Notes: generated by a model from the letters alone, not told the origin. Shown: positions 35,380 to 44,458, numbered from the stretch's first letter. The stretch: 64,000 nt of DNA from Paucibacter sediminis (GCF_030254645.1 NZ_CP116346.1:496001-560000), one strand, 5' to 3'. Program-made: numbers and translations.

Positions 35380-36000
35380 ATGGCCAAGCGATCGCTGTGG
35401 CTGCACCCGGCCGCCAAACCGGCGCTGTTCGCGCTCTGCCTGCTGCCGCTGGGCTGGCTGGTGGGGGGCGCCTTCGCCGACCAGCTGGGGGCGAATCCGG
35501 CCGAGACCCTGATCCGTTCGCTGGGCGACTGGACCCTGCGCGGCCTGTGCCTGACCCTGGCCATCACGCCCTTGCGCGTCATCAGCGGCCAGCCCGCGCT
35601 GGCGCGCTTTCGCCGCATGCTGGGCCTGTTCAGCTTCTTCTATGCCAGCCTGCACCTGCTGGCCTATGGCTGGCTGGACATGGGGCTGGAGTTGGGAGAG
35701 ATCGCCCATGACATCGCCAAGCGCCCCTTCATCCTGATGGGCTTCACGGCCTGGCTGCTGCTGGTGCCGCTCGCCGCTACCTCCTTCAACCGCGCCATCA
35801 AGGCGCTGGGCGCGCGGCGCTGGCAGGCCCTGCACAAGCTGGTCTACCTGCTGACCCTGGTGGGCCTGGCGCATTTCATCTGGATGCGGGCGGGCAAGCA
35901 CAACTTTGCCGAACCGGCCGTCTATGGCCTGGTGCTGGCCGTGCTGCTGGGCTGGCGCCTGCTGAAACGCTGGCCCGCGCGCAGTCTGGCACGCGCCTGA
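35380..36000 (+). CDS. msrQ: protein-methionine-sulfoxide reductase haem-binding subunit MsrQ
   Basis: 206 residues with five or six membrane helices of the ferric reductase-like family. It binds haem b and passes electrons from the membrane to MsrP. Conserved His residues sit in YASLHLLAYGW, RRWQALHKLVYLL and LAHFIWM. Length and position directly behind msrP match E. coli YedZ. No terminator with a T-run was seen after it. Confidence 0.95.
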   Translation: MAKRSLWLHPAAKPALFALCLLPLGWLVGGAFADQLGANPAETLIRSLGDWTLRGLCLTLAITPLRVISGQPALARFRRMLGLFSFFYASLHLLAYGWLDMGLELGEIAHDIAKRPFILMGFTAWLLLVPLAATSFNRAIKALGARRWQALHKLVYLLTLVGLAHFIWMRAGKHNFAEPAVYGLVLAVLLGWRLLKRWPARSLARA

Positions 36001-36086
36001 TGGCCGCCTGAAAGCCCCGGCCCGGGGCCTGGCGCGCGTCCCTGGGATAATCGCGGGCTTCGTTCCCGACACCCCGCACGCCGTTC

Positions 36087-37442
36087 ATGCCCGATTCCCT
36101 GCTGCCCCAGTACGACGTTGCCATCATCGGCGGCGGCCCGGCCGGCTGCTCGGCGGCATCCTGGCTCGCGCAGCTGGGCCTCAGCGTCGCGCTGATCGAG
36201 CGCGCGCCCCAGCTCTGCGCCGGCCTGCAGGGCCTGCAATTCGGCCAGGACTGGGTGCTGGGTGCGCCCGGCCAGAATCTCGCCACGCTGGGCCAGCAAT
36301 ACGCCCGCCAGATCGAGGGCATGGCCGGCCTGCGCCTGCTGCTGGGCCAGAGCGTCGGCCATCTGGATTGGAGCGCCACTGAGCCCGGTGGGGGCTGGCG
36401 CCTGCAGCTGGAAGACGGGCGCGGTTTCGCGGCCCGTGCCCTGCTGCTGGCCACCGGACTGATACCGCTGCGCCCCGAGGCCTTCTTCCCCGGCCCGCTG
36501 CCGCAAGCGCGCGTGCTGGATGCGCTGAGCCTCACGGCCCAGCGCGAACATTTGCCCCCCGGCCGCCTGCTGCTGCTGGGCGGCGGCGACAACGCGGTGG
36601 AGAACGCGCTCTTTCTGCAGGCGCGCGGCCACCAGGTCACGCTCTGGTCGCGCAGCGACTGGCGCGCCCAGCAAGCCCTGGTGGAGCGCATCGAGGCGCT
36701 GGGCGGCGCCCTCCAGACACGCGCGCGCAGCCCCATGCCCAGCCGCTTGCTGGCGGACGAACAAGGCGTGACGGTCGTTTCCAAGGCGCATGGCGAGGAG
36801 CGCTTCGACCATGTGGCGGTGCTGCTGGGCTTCGAGGCCGAACCCAGCGCCTGGTTGCTGGTGGGCGATGCGCTGCAGCGCGCCGGCATCACCGCGCCCT
36901 CGCATCCCTTCCGCGACGAGCCGCGCTTTGCGCCGCTGGGCCTGTTCGTGGCCGGCGACGCCAGCGGCCGCCAGCACCCCTGCGTGCAGACCGCGCTGGG
37001 CGACGGCGTGGTGGCGGCCAAGGCGGTGGAAAGCTTTCTGCGCCCCTTGCGCGAGGGCCAGGTGCCGCTGGCCCTGCGCCGCAACAACCGTCAGGTCATC
37101 AATCTGCAGGGGCTGCGCTTCGGCGCCAACCTGGGCGTGCTGGACTTCGAGCGCGAAGGCCCCCAGCCCATCCAGGTGGACGCCGAGGTCAACCTGGGCG
37201 CCCAGATGATCGTCTCGCGCGACGCCGACATCGGCCATGTGCTGGACTACCGGCGCGTGCGCAGCATCATCATCGACGAGTGCACCGCCGAACACACCGA
37301 CCTGCTCGAAGCCCTGCTGGGCAAGCTCTGCACCCGGCTGATGAAGCTGCCCGGCGTGGTGGGCGTGCGCATCAAGGTGACCAAGCTCGAAATCTTCCCC
37401 GACTGCCAAGTCGCAATCAGCGCCGAATGCGGCCAATGGTGA
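36087..37442 (+). CDS. FAD-dependent oxidoreductase fused to dihydroneopterin aldolase (FolB)
   Basis: 451 residues in one uninterrupted frame. Residues ~1-320 are a thioredoxin-reductase-like flavoprotein: FAD site [19 protein letters not shown](P) site [16 protein letters not shown] and the late FVAGDASGR. The CxxC redox pair of true thioredoxin reductase is absent. Residues ~333-451 look like a complete FolB, which splits dihydroneopterin in folate synthesis: [13 protein letters not shown] with Tyr, [11 protein letters not shown] with the pterin-binding Glu, and [11 protein letters not shown] with the catalytic Lys. An internal GTG at 37062 preceded by GAGG could also give free FolB. TtcA follows directly. 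Confidence 0.82.
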   Translation: MPDSLLPQYDVAIIGGGPAGCSAASWLAQLGLSVALIERAPQLCAGLQGLQFGQDWVLGAPGQNLATLGQQYARQIEGMAGLRLLLGQSVGHLDWSATEPGGGWRLQLEDGRGFAARALLLATGLIPLRPEAFFPGPLPQARVLDALSLTAQREHLPPGRLLLLGGGDNAVENALFLQARGHQVTLWSRSDWRAQQALVERIEALGGALQTRARSPMPSRLLADEQGVTVVSKAHGEERFDHVAVLLGFEAEPSAWLLVGDALQRAGITAPSHPFRDEPRFAPLGLFVAGDASGRQHPCVQTALGDGVVAAKAVESFLRPLREGQVPLALRRNNRQVINLQGLRFGANLGVLDFEREGPQPIQVDAEVNLGAQMIVSRDADIGHVLDYRRVRSIIIDECTAEHTDLLEALLGKLCTRLMKLPGVVGVRIKVTKLEIFPDCQVAISAECGQW

Positions 37443-37447
37443 ACCCC

Positions 37448-38398
37448 ATGACGACGACCGACACCCTCAACCCCGAACTGGACGCCGCGGCCGCGGCCAA
37501 GCAAGCCGAAAAGAAGGCCGCGCTGGAGATCAACAAGCTCTCCAAGCGCCTGCATCGCCAGGTGGGCCAGGCCATCGGCGACTTCAACATGATCGAGGAC
37601 GGCGACAAGGTGATGGTCTGCCTGTCCGGCGGCAAGGACAGCTATGCCCTGCTGGACATCCTCATCAACCTGAAGCAGCGCGCGCCGATCAAGTTCGACA
37701 TCGTCGCCGTCAACCTCGACCAGAAGCAGCCCGGCTTCCCGGCTGATGTGCTGCCCACCTATCTGAAATCGCGCGGCGTGGACTTCCACATCGAGACGCA
37801 GGACACCTATGCCATCGTCAAGCGCCTGATCCCCGAGGGCAAGACCACCTGCAGCCTGTGCTCGCGCCTGCGCCGCGGCATCCTCTACCGCGTGGCCGGC
37901 GAGCTGGGCGCCACCAAGATCGCGCTGGGCCACCACCGCGACGACATCGTCGTGACCCTGCTGCTGAACATGTTCTTCGGCAGCCGCATGAAGGGCATGC
38001 CGCCCAAGCTGGTGAGCGACGACGGCAAGAACGTCGTGATCCGCCCGCTCGCCTATGTGGCCGAGGAAGACCTGGTGCGCTGGGCCGCGCACCGCGAGTT
38101 CCCCATCATTCCCTGCAACCTCTGCGGCAGCCAGGAGAACCTGCAGCGCGTGCAGGTCAAGGCGATGATCCGCGAGTGGGAGAAGAAGTACCCGGGCCGG
38201 GTCGACAATATGTTCACCGCGATGAGCAATATCGTCACCTCGCACATGATGGACCGCGAGCTCTTCCCCTTCCAGACCATCAAGGCCACCGGTGCGCCCA
38301 TGCCCGATGGCGACATCGCCTTCGACGAGGACGAGGCCTGCGGCAGCGGCGCGCCGACCGCGCCCTCGGTGATCAAACTGCACCGCAACGACGACTGA
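37448..38398 (+). CDS. ttcA: tRNA 2-thiocytidine biosynthesis protein TtcA
   Basis: 316 residues. TtcA is an iron-sulfur enzyme that thiolates cytidine 32 of some tRNAs. The PP-loop [12 protein letters not shown] and the two CxxC pairs (TTCSLCSR and IPCNLCGS) that hold the cluster are visible. An ATG at 37436 in the same frame overlaps the preceding stop and is an alternative start. The closeness to the FolB-fusion gene suggests co-transcription. Confidence 0.95.
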   Translation: MTTTDTLNPELDAAAAAKQAEKKAALEINKLSKRLHRQVGQAIGDFNMIEDGDKVMVCLSGGKDSYALLDILINLKQRAPIKFDIVAVNLDQKQPGFPADVLPTYLKSRGVDFHIETQDTYAIVKRLIPEGKTTCSLCSRLRRGILYRVAGELGATKIALGHHRDDIVVTLLLNMFFGSRMKGMPPKLVSDDGKNVVIRPLAYVAEEDLVRWAAHREFPIIPCNLCGSQENLQRVQVKAMIREWEKKYPGRVDNMFTAMSNIVTSHMMDRELFPFQTIKATGAPMPDGDIAFDEDEACGSGAPTAPSVIKLHRNDD

Positions 38399-38469
38399 GC
38401 GGCGCTTTACAAAGCGTCAACATGGAAGGGCCACAATGGCGCTGTTGAGAACAGCACAGGAGGCCTGCC

Positions 38470-39090
38470 ATGACAACGACGCGACGTACCGCCCTCATCA
38501 TCACTGCCGCCGCCCTGGGCCTCGCCACCCTGGCGGCCTGCTCCGGCATCTACACCCTTAGCGCCGATGTGCAGACCTTCGGCGCCTGGCCCGAGGGCCG
38601 CAAGCCCGGGCTCTATGCCTTCGAGCGCCTGCCTTCGCAGCAGGGCGACAAGCGCCAGGACGCGCTCGAGGACAGCGCCCGTCTGGCGCTTGAGAAGGCC
38701 GGCTTCCGACCCGCCACCGACGCCAAGAGCGCCGACATCCTGGTGACCCTGGGTGCGCGCGTCAGCGCGCTGGACCGCGCCCCCTGGGACGACCCGCTGT
38801 GGTGGCGCTGGCATATCGGTTATGCCAATTGGCGCCATGGCTTCGGGCGCGGCCGCGTGGGCGGCTTTGCCGGCCTGGACCTGACGGAGAAACGCTACGA
38901 CCGCGAGGTGGCCCTGCTGCTGCGCGAGCGCGCCAGTGGCGAACCGCTGTATGAAGCGCGCGCCAGCAACGACGGCATCACCCAGGGCGATGCGGCCCTG
39001 GTGGGCGGGCTGATGCAGGCCGCCATGGGCGACTTCCCGCAAACCCGGCCGGAAGTGCATCGCATCACGGTGCAGGTCGGCGCGAAATAG
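38470..39090 (+). CDS. DUF4136-type lipoprotein
   Basis: 206 residues starting with a lipoprotein signal (ITAAALGLATLAAC, Cys ~24). The mature part resembles DUF4136 domain proteins in its pattern: a YAFERLPSQQ strand, ALEKAGFRPATDAKSADILVTLG, then a Trp/Arg/Gly-rich loop, and the closing strands YDREVALLLRER. A good AGGAGG site precedes the ATG. The function of the family is unknown; it is probably held at the outer membrane. Confidence 0.8.
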   Translation: MTTTRRTALIITAAALGLATLAACSGIYTLSADVQTFGAWPEGRKPGLYAFERLPSQQGDKRQDALEDSARLALEKAGFRPATDAKSADILVTLGARVSALDRAPWDDPLWWRWHIGYANWRHGFGRGRVGGFAGLDLTEKRYDREVALLLRERASGEPLYEARASNDGITQGDAALVGGLMQAAMGDFPQTRPEVHRITVQVGAK

Positions 39091-39140
39091 CCGCCGTCAG
39101 CGGCGCCGCGATAATCGCGGCTTCAAAAATTGGAGTCGCG

Positions 39141-40541
39141 ATGGCGCTGAATCTGGTGATCATGGCCGCGGGCAAGGGTACCCGCATGAAGTCCGCACTG
39201 CCCAAGGTGCTGCACAAGGTGGCCGGCCGCTCGCTGCTGGCCCATGTGCTGGGCACCACCGCGGGCCTCGACGCGCAGGCGCGCATCGTCATCACCGGCC
39301 ATGGCGCGGACGAGGTTGAGCGCGCCGTGGCGGCGCCCGGCATCAGCTTCGTGCGCCAGCTGCCGCAGCTGGGCACCGGCCATGCGATCCAGCAGGTGGT
39401 GCCGGCGCTGCAGGGCGAGGGCACCACCCTGATCCTGAATGGCGACGTGCCCCTCATCAAGGCCGAGACCGCCAACCGCCTGGTGCAGGCCTGCGCCGGC
39501 GAGCGCCTCGCGCTGCTCACCATCGTGCTGGCCGATCCCGCCGGCTACGGCCGCATCGTGCGCGCCGGCGATACGACTGAGGGTAGCGCTGATGGCGCCG
39601 TGCAGGCCATCGTCGAGCACAAGGATGCAACGCCGGAGCAGCGCCAGATCCGCGAGGGCTATACCGGCATGATGGCCGCGCCCACCGGCGCGCTGAAGCG
39701 CTGGGTCGCGCAGCTGAACAACAACAACGCCCAGGGCGAGTACTACCTGACCGACATCGTCGCGATGGCCGTGGCCGAGGGCGTGCCGGTGGTGGGCATT
39801 GCCGCCCCCAACGAGACCGAGGTGCTGGGCGTCAACAGCCCTCTGCAACTGGCCGACCTGGAGCGCCGCCACCAGCGCGAGCAGGCCGAGGCGCTGATGG
39901 AACAAGCCGGCGTGCGCCTGGCCGACCCGGCCCGCTTCGACCTGCGCGGGTCCCTGAGCTGCGGCCAGGACGTGGAGATCGACGTCAACTGCGTGTTCGA
40001 GGGTCAGGTCTCGCTGGGCGACGGCGTGCGCATCGGCGCCAACTGCGTGATCCGCAACGCCAGCATCGCGGCCGGAGCACGCATCCACGAGTTCACCCAT
40101 ATCGATGGCGAGAGCGCCGGCGTGAAGATCGGCGCGGGCGCGCTGATCGGCCCCTTCGCGCGCCTGCGCCCGGGTGCGGAGCTGGGCGACGAGGTGCACA
40201 TCGGCAACTTCGTCGAGGTCAAGAATTCCACCCTGGCCAAGGGCGCCAAGGCCAACCACCTGGCCTATCTGGGCGATGCCACCGTGGGCGAGCGCGTCAA
40301 CTACGGCGCCGGCTCCATCACCGCCAACTACGACGGCGCCAACAAGCACCGCACCGTCATCGGTGCCGACGTGCACGTGGGCTCCAACTGCGTGCTGGTG
40401 GCCCCGGTCAGCATCGGCGCCGGCGCCACCATTGGCGGTGGCTCCACCATCACCAAGGATGTGGGCGAGGGCGAGCTGAGTGTGGCGCGCGGCAAACAGG
40501 TGGCCATCAGCGGCTGGCAGCGCCCGGCCAAGAAGCGCTGA
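39141..40541 (+). CDS. glmU: bifunctional UDP-GlcNAc pyrophosphorylase / glucosamine-1-P acetyltransferase GlmU
   Basis: 466 residues. GlmU acetylates glucosamine-1-phosphate and then makes UDP-GlcNAc, the precursor of peptidoglycan and lipopolysaccharide. The N-terminal uridylyltransferase begins with VIMAAGKGTRMKSALPKVLH. The C-terminal half (~235-460) is a left-handed beta-helix with hexapeptide repeats and the active-site region VEVKNSTLAKGAKANHLAYLGD. GGAG-like TTGGAG precedes the ATG. Confidence 0.97.
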   Translation: MALNLVIMAAGKGTRMKSALPKVLHKVAGRSLLAHVLGTTAGLDAQARIVITGHGADEVERAVAAPGISFVRQLPQLGTGHAIQQVVPALQGEGTTLILNGDVPLIKAETANRLVQACAGERLALLTIVLADPAGYGRIVRAGDTTEGSADGAVQAIVEHKDATPEQRQIREGYTGMMAAPTGALKRWVAQLNNNNAQGEYYLTDIVAMAVAEGVPVVGIAAPNETEVLGVNSPLQLADLERRHQREQAEALMEQAGVRLADPARFDLRGSLSCGQDVEIDVNCVFEGQVSLGDGVRIGANCVIRNASIAAGARIHEFTHIDGESAGVKIGAGALIGPFARLRPGAELGDEVHIGNFVEVKNSTLAKGAKANHLAYLGDATVGERVNYGAGSITANYDGANKHRTVIGADVHVGSNCVLVAPVSIGAGATIGGGSTITKDVGEGELSVARGKQVAISGWQRPAKKR

Positions 40542-40567
40542 TCTGTAGCGTCTAGGGGCTTGCGCGC

Positions 40568-40596
40568 GTGACAAATTCCCGCCCTGCACCTAGCAT
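40568..40596 (+). promoter_or_regulatory. putative sigma-70 promoter for the 40684 gene
   Basis: GTGACA at 40568-40573 and TAGCAT at 40591-40596 are 17 bases apart, about 90 bases before the start of the downstream hypothetical gene. Match to consensus is moderate. Confidence 0.45.
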
Positions 40597-40683
40597 GGGC
40601 CCGCCTGCCACCGGAACGGGGGGCAGCAAGCCGAGCGGCTTGGCCTAGCATTCAGGCTCAAGCAGTCGGACAGGAAGACCACC

Positions 40684-41184
40684 ATGGCGCGAAAGAGCAG
40701 ATCGACCCAACAGCAGCAGCTTCAAGCGCTGGCGGGTGAATGCGGCAATGCGCCCGAAGGCATCGTCATCGACAGCTTGAAAACAGGCCTGGACCAGGCC
40801 GCGGATCAGCGTGAACAGCAGGACCAGGCCGCGCGCAGCGAGACCCTGGAGCATCTGGCCCTCTATCACGCCCAATGCGATGACGCCGCCAAGGCCTGCT
40901 ACTACCTCTGCCGCAGCCTCGGCCTGGCACGCCAGCAGGAGCCCGGCGAGCCCACGCTGGAGCTGCTGTTCGAGCTGCTGGGTGCGCTGGCCGATCTGCC
41001 CGCCGATCTGGGCGCCAGCGCCCAGGCCGAGCCGGTGGGTGAGGCCGACGGGCTGGGCGTGTTCGAACTCTGCCACCAGCTCGCCGCCGCGCGCGAACTC
41101 ACGCAGGCCGCCTGGGATCAGGCCGAGCAAAGCGAACTCACCGACGCCGCCTGCCCCACCGCACCGGCGCACGCGCTGCACTAG
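40684..41184 (+). CDS. hypothetical protein, Ala/Gln-rich
   Basis: 166 residues, unrecognised. It has no signal peptide or membrane segment. The first ~60 residues are Gln/Ala-rich and charged, probably a coiled or flexible helix; residues ~55-85 hold LALYHAQCDDAAKACYYLCRSLG with three cysteines, TPR-like in feel; the rest is acidic and helical. The ATG follows GACAGGAAG. Its stop codon lies inside the first copy of a 12-base tandem repeat leading into the palindromic element at 41199. Codon use fits the neighbours, so it is probably a real gene. Confidence 0.6.
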   Translation: MARKSRSTQQQQLQALAGECGNAPEGIVIDSLKTGLDQAADQREQQDQAARSETLEHLALYHAQCDDAAKACYYLCRSLGLARQQEPGEPTLELLFELLGALADLPADLGASAQAEPVGEADGLGVFELCHQLAAARELTQAAWDQAEQSELTDAACPTAPAHALH

Positions 41185-41211
41185 GAGCCTGGCGGGCTCC
41201 TAGGAGCCTGG
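41181..41211. repeat. tandem 12-base repeat at the edge of the palindromic element
   Basis: CTAGGAGCCTGG occurs at 41181-41192 and again at 41200-41211. The first copy contains the TAG stop of the preceding gene and the second is the start of the palindromic element. Confidence 0.7.
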
Positions 41212-41474
41212 GCGGCAGAGGGCGTGGCCCGCGCCGGGGTGAGTTGCGGTGCCAGGCAAGGCGCCCGCGAGGCCGTGGGGCCGAGCCCCACAACGAGCGG
41301 GCAACGCCGCATGGCGTCGCAAATCGCCCCGGCCCTTCGGGTTGGGCCTGCAAGGGGGCGCATACGGCGTTGCGAATGCTCGCCGGGTGCCCAACCCGAC
41401 TGCGCTTCGCGCCTTGCCTGCACCCCCTTGCAGGCCCAACGCGGGCCACGCCCTCTGCCGCCCAGACTCCTAGG
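41199..41474. repeat. 276-bp palindromic intergenic element with 35-bp inverted ends
   Basis: The ends at 41199-41233 and 41440-41474 are inverted copies matching at 34 of 35 positions (CCTAGGAG C/T CTGGGCGG...). Further nested inverted pairs are CAGGCAAGGCGC (41253-41264 / 41409-41420, symmetric about the same centre), GCAACGCCG (41311-41319 / 41365-41373), CGGGTTGGGC (41338-41347 / 41389-41398) and a 17-base pair (41342-41358 / 41423-41439). The 359-base gap 41185-41543 holds no convincing gene; short frames in it lack ribosome sites. The structure resembles a non-autonomous mobile element or large structured repeat. No transposase is inside and no target duplication is certain. Confidence 0.8.
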
Positions 41475-41543
41475 GTCTTGCCCGCTTGCGTCGACAGACG
41501 CCGCTAACGCATGCTGCGCGCACCAACATTTCTGGGGTGCGGC

Positions 41544-42074
41544 ATGAAGATCCTCAAGTGGCTGTTGATCGTCATCGTGGGCCTGATCGCCCTGCTCTAC
41601 GCCGGCGGGCTGGCGCTGTCGTCCAAATTCACCGTCTCGCGCAGCCTGCAGATCCAGGCCCCACCCGACAAGGTCTATGCCCTGGTGGCCAACCCCAGGC
41701 ATTGGAAGCAATGGTCGGTGTGGAACGCACGCGACCCGCAGATGCAGATCGACTACAGCGGCCCCGAGTCGGGCGTCGGCGCGGTCTGGGCCTGGAAGAG
41801 CAAGACCGAGGGTGACGGCCGCATGAGCTTCACCGCCGCCGAACCCGGCTTGCGCGTGGCCTACGACCTCTACTTCCCCGATTTCGGCACCACCTCGGGC
41901 GGCGAGCTGCGCTTCCAGGCCGCGAACGGTGGCACCCAGGTCAGCTGGGTGATGAACGGCGACATGGGCAAGAACCCCTTGTTCCACTGGATGGCGCTGT
42001 TCGCCGACGGCATGGTGGGCAAGGACTTCGAGGCCGGCCTCGCCAAGCTCAAGACGGTGGCCGAGACGCCCTGA
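41544..42074 (+). CDS. membrane-anchored SRPBCC-family protein
   Basis: 176 residues from the ATG at 41544; a longer start at 41511 is less likely. An N-terminal membrane anchor (LKWLLIVIVGLIALLYAGGLAL) is followed by a START/polyketide cyclase-like fold: SRSLQIQAPPDKVYALVANPRHWKQWSVW is the usual helix-grip opening, and the C-terminal helix is FEAGLAKLKTVAE. The fold binds hydrophobic ligands; no ligand can be named. It converges with the amidohydrolase gene with a 3-base gap. Confidence 0.85.
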   Translation: MKILKWLLIVIVGLIALLYAGGLALSSKFTVSRSLQIQAPPDKVYALVANPRHWKQWSVWNARDPQMQIDYSGPESGVGAVWAWKSKTEGDGRMSFTAAEPGLRVAYDLYFPDFGTTSGGELRFQAANGGTQVSWVMNGDMGKNPLFHWMALFADGMVGKDFEAGLAKLKTVAETP

Positions 42075-42077
42075 ACC

Positions 42078-42947
42078 TCAATCCAGGCCGAACAGGCGCG
42101 CGCCATTGCCCCAGGCAATCAGGCGCGCTGCCGGTGCGGGCAGATCGCCGAGCCAGAGCCGGGCCTCGTCCATCAGGCCCTCGTAATACTGCCAGCGCTG
42201 GTTGATCCAGGTGTCCGAGCCGATCAGGAAGCGCTCGGGCTGCTGGCTCAGCAGCTCCTGCCAGGCCGGGCTCAGATGGCCGCCCGCCTCGGTGAGCCCG
42301 GGCCGGTAGGACAGCTCGGCCAGCAGGCCCGGATAGCGCTGCAGCAGCTCGCGCACGCGCGCGATCGGCGCGCCGCCGATGCCAGTATGGGCCCAGATCA
42401 GGCGCGCCTTGGGCGCATGCGCCATCAGCTTGCCTATCGCCACCTCGTCCACATGGGCCAGCACCAGCAGGCCGCGCTGCTCGGCCAGGCGCATCAGCTT
42501 GATGGCCACCGGCCCGTCGGCGTTGGCGCTGTCGTAGAGATGGAACTCGCCCAGGCCGCGATAGGGCCCGGCCGGCGTGCCACGGGCCAGTTCGTCCAGC
42601 ACCATCTGGTAGATGCTCTCGTCGGCAAACCAGCCGCCGTAGTCGGCGCGGTCGCGGTACAGGCGCACAAAGGGCACGACGTGCACGCCGGCCGCGCGCG
42701 TCGCGTCCAGTGCCGTCGCCAGGCTCAGGGTGCCGGCATTCGGCCGGCTGTTGGCGACGATGGCGCGCACCCCGCTGCGCTGCATGCGGCCCAGCACGTC
42801 GGCCAGCGGATGGGGCTGCTGGGCCTCGACGTTGTAGTGCAGATGGGCGTCGAACAAGGGGCCCTGATAGGGCTGGGCCGGCAGCGCGCCGGCCAGGCTC
42901 AGCAGGGCCAGCAGGGCCAGCAGGACCGACAGGCGCTCAATGCGCAT
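42078..42947 (-). CDS. exported amidohydrolase-superfamily protein
   Basis: 289 residues with a signal peptide ([20 protein letters not shown]), so it acts in the periplasm. Metal-site landmarks of the TIM-barrel amidohydrolases are present: FDAHLHYN (HxH), [17 protein letters not shown] and LIGSDTW with the late Asp. The substrate is unknown. The ATG overlaps the stop of the RAYT-like gene by 11 bases, so both are probably made from one transcript. Confidence 0.87.
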   Translation of the reverse strand: MRIERLSVLLALLALLSLAGALPAQPYQGPLFDAHLHYNVEAQQPHPLADVLGRMQRSGVRAIVANSRPNAGTLSLATALDATRAAGVHVVPFVRLYRDRADYGGWFADESIYQMVLDELARGTPAGPYRGLGEFHLYDSANADGPVAIKLMRLAEQRGLLVLAHVDEVAIGKLMAHAPKARLIWAHTGIGGAPIARVRELLQRYPGLLAELSYRPGLTEAGGHLSPAWQELLSQQPERFLIGSDTWINQRWQYYEGLMDEARLWLGDLPAPAARLIAWGNGARLFGLD

Positions 42948-43818
42948 GCAGGCTGCGCTCGTGCCCGGCGATCAGGCGGCTGACGCGCGAGACCGAGAGG
43001 CCCAGCTCATGCGCCAGCCCGGTCATCGACAGCCCGCCCTCGGTGTGGGCGCGGTACAGCGCCTCCTCGCGGCTGCCACATTCGCGTAGCCAATCCCGCC
43101 ATGGGCGCCAGAGGCGCGCGCGCAGGCCCGCGGCGCGGCCACTGCCCGCCGACGCGCGCTTGGGCGCCGGCGCCAGCTGCTGCATGCGCGCCGCAAAGGC
43201 CTCGTCGCCCAGAAAGATCTGGTGGCGCAGCTGCTGCCAGACATCGGGGCCGGCGCCCTCGGCCAGCAGGCGCTCGTAGCGCTGGGCGGCGCGCTTGCGG
43301 TCGGCCGCGGCCTGGGCCGGCTTGCCGATCAGGTAGGACCACAGCCCCTGCACCTCCAGCCACTCGGGCGCCGCGGCGGCGCCGGCATGGGCGGCATAGC
43401 TGGACCAGGGCCAGCCCTGCGGTGTCTTGGCCAGACCGGCGCGCACAGCGGCCTGATCCACATGCCGGCAGACCTCCAGCAGCATGGCCTCGCGGTCCAC
43501 CAGCACCGCCTTGAAGCGGCCCTGGAACAGATTGCCGGAGCCGCCGTGGCGGCGGTTGTAACCCTGGGTATAGACGCCGTTCAGGTGGCGCATCAGGCGC
43601 GAGAGATTGGCCTGGCGCGTGAACAGCAACAGCTCGTAACCGTCATGCCCGAAGTGATAGGCCAGCACCTGGGCGTCGAAGCGCTCCATGGCCTGGGCGA
43701 TCACCGCCAGCAGGGCGCGGCGGTCCGCGTCGTCGTGGAACACCGCTGCGCCAGCATCGCCCTTGGAGGCGACATGGTAGACAGCGCCGGGAATTTCAAT
43801 GCGTAGAGGTCTGGCCAT
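42937..43818 (-). CDS. RAYT (REP-associated tyrosine transposase) homologue with lost catalytic residues
   Basis: 293 residues. The frame matches the RAYT / IS200-like Y1 transposase domain along ~1-140: [16 protein letters not shown], the FDAQVLAY strand, [19 protein letters not shown] and [14 protein letters not shown] are hallmark segments. The HUH metal motif expected after AY is replaced: [12 protein letters not shown] has GYE at residues 60-62 where HxH belongs. The catalytic Tyr is His119 ([12 protein letters not shown] instead of the usual RYVxxNPVRAG). A C-terminal helix-turn-helix ([22 protein letters not shown], ~262-283) remains. The intact frame suggests a retained DNA-binding role without nuclease activity, which is inference. 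Confidence 0.85.
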   Translation of the reverse strand: MARPLRIEIPGAVYHVASKGDAGAAVFHDDADRRALLAVIAQAMERFDAQVLAYHFGHDGYELLLFTRQANLSRLMRHLNGVYTQGYNRRHGGSGNLFQGRFKAVLVDREAMLLEVCRHVDQAAVRAGLAKTPQGWPWSSYAAHAGAAAAPEWLEVQGLWSYLIGKPAQAAADRKRAAQRYERLLAEGAGPDVWQQLRHQIFLGDEAFAARMQQLAPAPKRASAGSGRAAGLRARLWRPWRDWLRECGSREEALYRAHTEGGLSMTGLAHELGLSVSRVSRLIAGHERSLHAH

Positions 43819-43848
43819 GCTGGCAACTTAGGCCACCCATGCCCAAAA

Positions 43849-43864
43849 GGCAAGGCCTGACCCC
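43849..43864. repeat. GGGGTCAG-type motif just upstream of the RAYT-like gene
   Basis: On the minus strand, the coding sense of the RAYT-like gene, it reads GGGGTCAGGCCTTGCC and ends 31 bases before that gene's ATG. It is the closest copy to the family consensus together with the one at 45262. TGACCCCC at 43858-43865 pairs with GGGGGTCA at 43882-43889 across 16 bases. Confidence 0.6.
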
Positions 43865-43882
43865 CAAGCTTGCGAGTGGCCG

Positions 43883-43901
43883 GGGGTCAAGTCTGAACCC
43901 C
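43883..43901. repeat. second GGGGTCA/TGAACCCC hairpin-like motif upstream of the RAYT-like gene
   Basis: GGGGTCAAGTCTGAACCCC is a near-perfect inverted repeat (one extra A), 18 bases from the first motif. The two form a head-to-head pair in the 90-base gap between the RAYT-like and thioredoxin-like genes, the kind of place where REP elements flank RAYT genes. Confidence 0.55.
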
Positions 43902-43908
43902 GCCGAGT

Positions 43909-44388
43909 TCAATGCGTCTTGAGGCCGTCCAGCACCTTGAGCACGGCCTCGTCGCCCATGCTGCGCGCGTCGGCCAGCTCGCCGCCGCCGGTGGCGCTGA
44001 GCACCTGGCCGTCGGCGCCCAGCACCGCCACGGCCGGGATACCCTTCTTCAGCGGCACGCCCATCTGCGCGGCCAGGTCGGTGTTGCGGTCGAAGCGCCC
44101 GACATTGACCTTCAGCGTCACGAAGCGCCGGCTGCTTTCGGCCTGCAGCTTGCCCTCGGCCAGCTTGGCGTCCAGCGCCAGGCAGTCCTTGCACCAGTTG
44201 GCGCCGAACACCACCAGCACGTTCTTGCGCTGAGCATTCGCCTGGCTGAGCGCCAGGTTCAGCTCGGCGCGCGCATCGGCCTGCTCGTTGTAGACCGGCT
44301 TGGCGCTGCCCTGGGCGGCCGCGGTCAGGGGGCTCAGGCAGGCGGCCAGCATGAGACCGCAGGAGATCAGGGATTGGCGTAGCTTCAT
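43909..44388 (-). CDS. exported thioredoxin-family protein
   Basis: 159 residues with a signal peptide ([20 protein letters not shown]). The thioredoxin active site is present as [15 protein letters not shown], similar to the C-terminal domain of DsbD and related periplasmic thiol proteins. The cis-Pro is in [11 protein letters not shown]. It probably reduces or isomerises disulfides in the periplasm. A CxxC made of Lys-Asp is typical of reducing members. No partner gene is adjacent. Confidence 0.88.
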   Translation of the reverse strand: MKLRQSLISCGLMLAACLSPLTAAAQGSAKPVYNEQADARAELNLALSQANAQRKNVLVVFGANWCKDCLALDAKLAEGKLQAESSRRFVTLKVNVGRFDRNTDLAAQMGVPLKKGIPAVAVLGADGQVLSATGGGELADARSMGDEAVLKVLDGLKTH

Positions 44389-44458
44389 GCCGCCAGTGTG
44401 CCATCGTCATGAGGTACAACTGCGGCCTTGCCAGAATCCCCCCGAAAGCCCCGACACC

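Noticed and set aside
39105-39124. GCCGCGATAATCGCGGC palindrome before glmU as an operator
   Set aside because: Similar GATAATCGCGG strings occur before several genes here (36044, 23985) and are more likely generic -10-like sequence than a specific operator.
41224-41547. Small frames inside the palindromic element
   Set aside because: No ribosome sites, several overlapping frames in both directions, and their content is explained by the inverted repeats.
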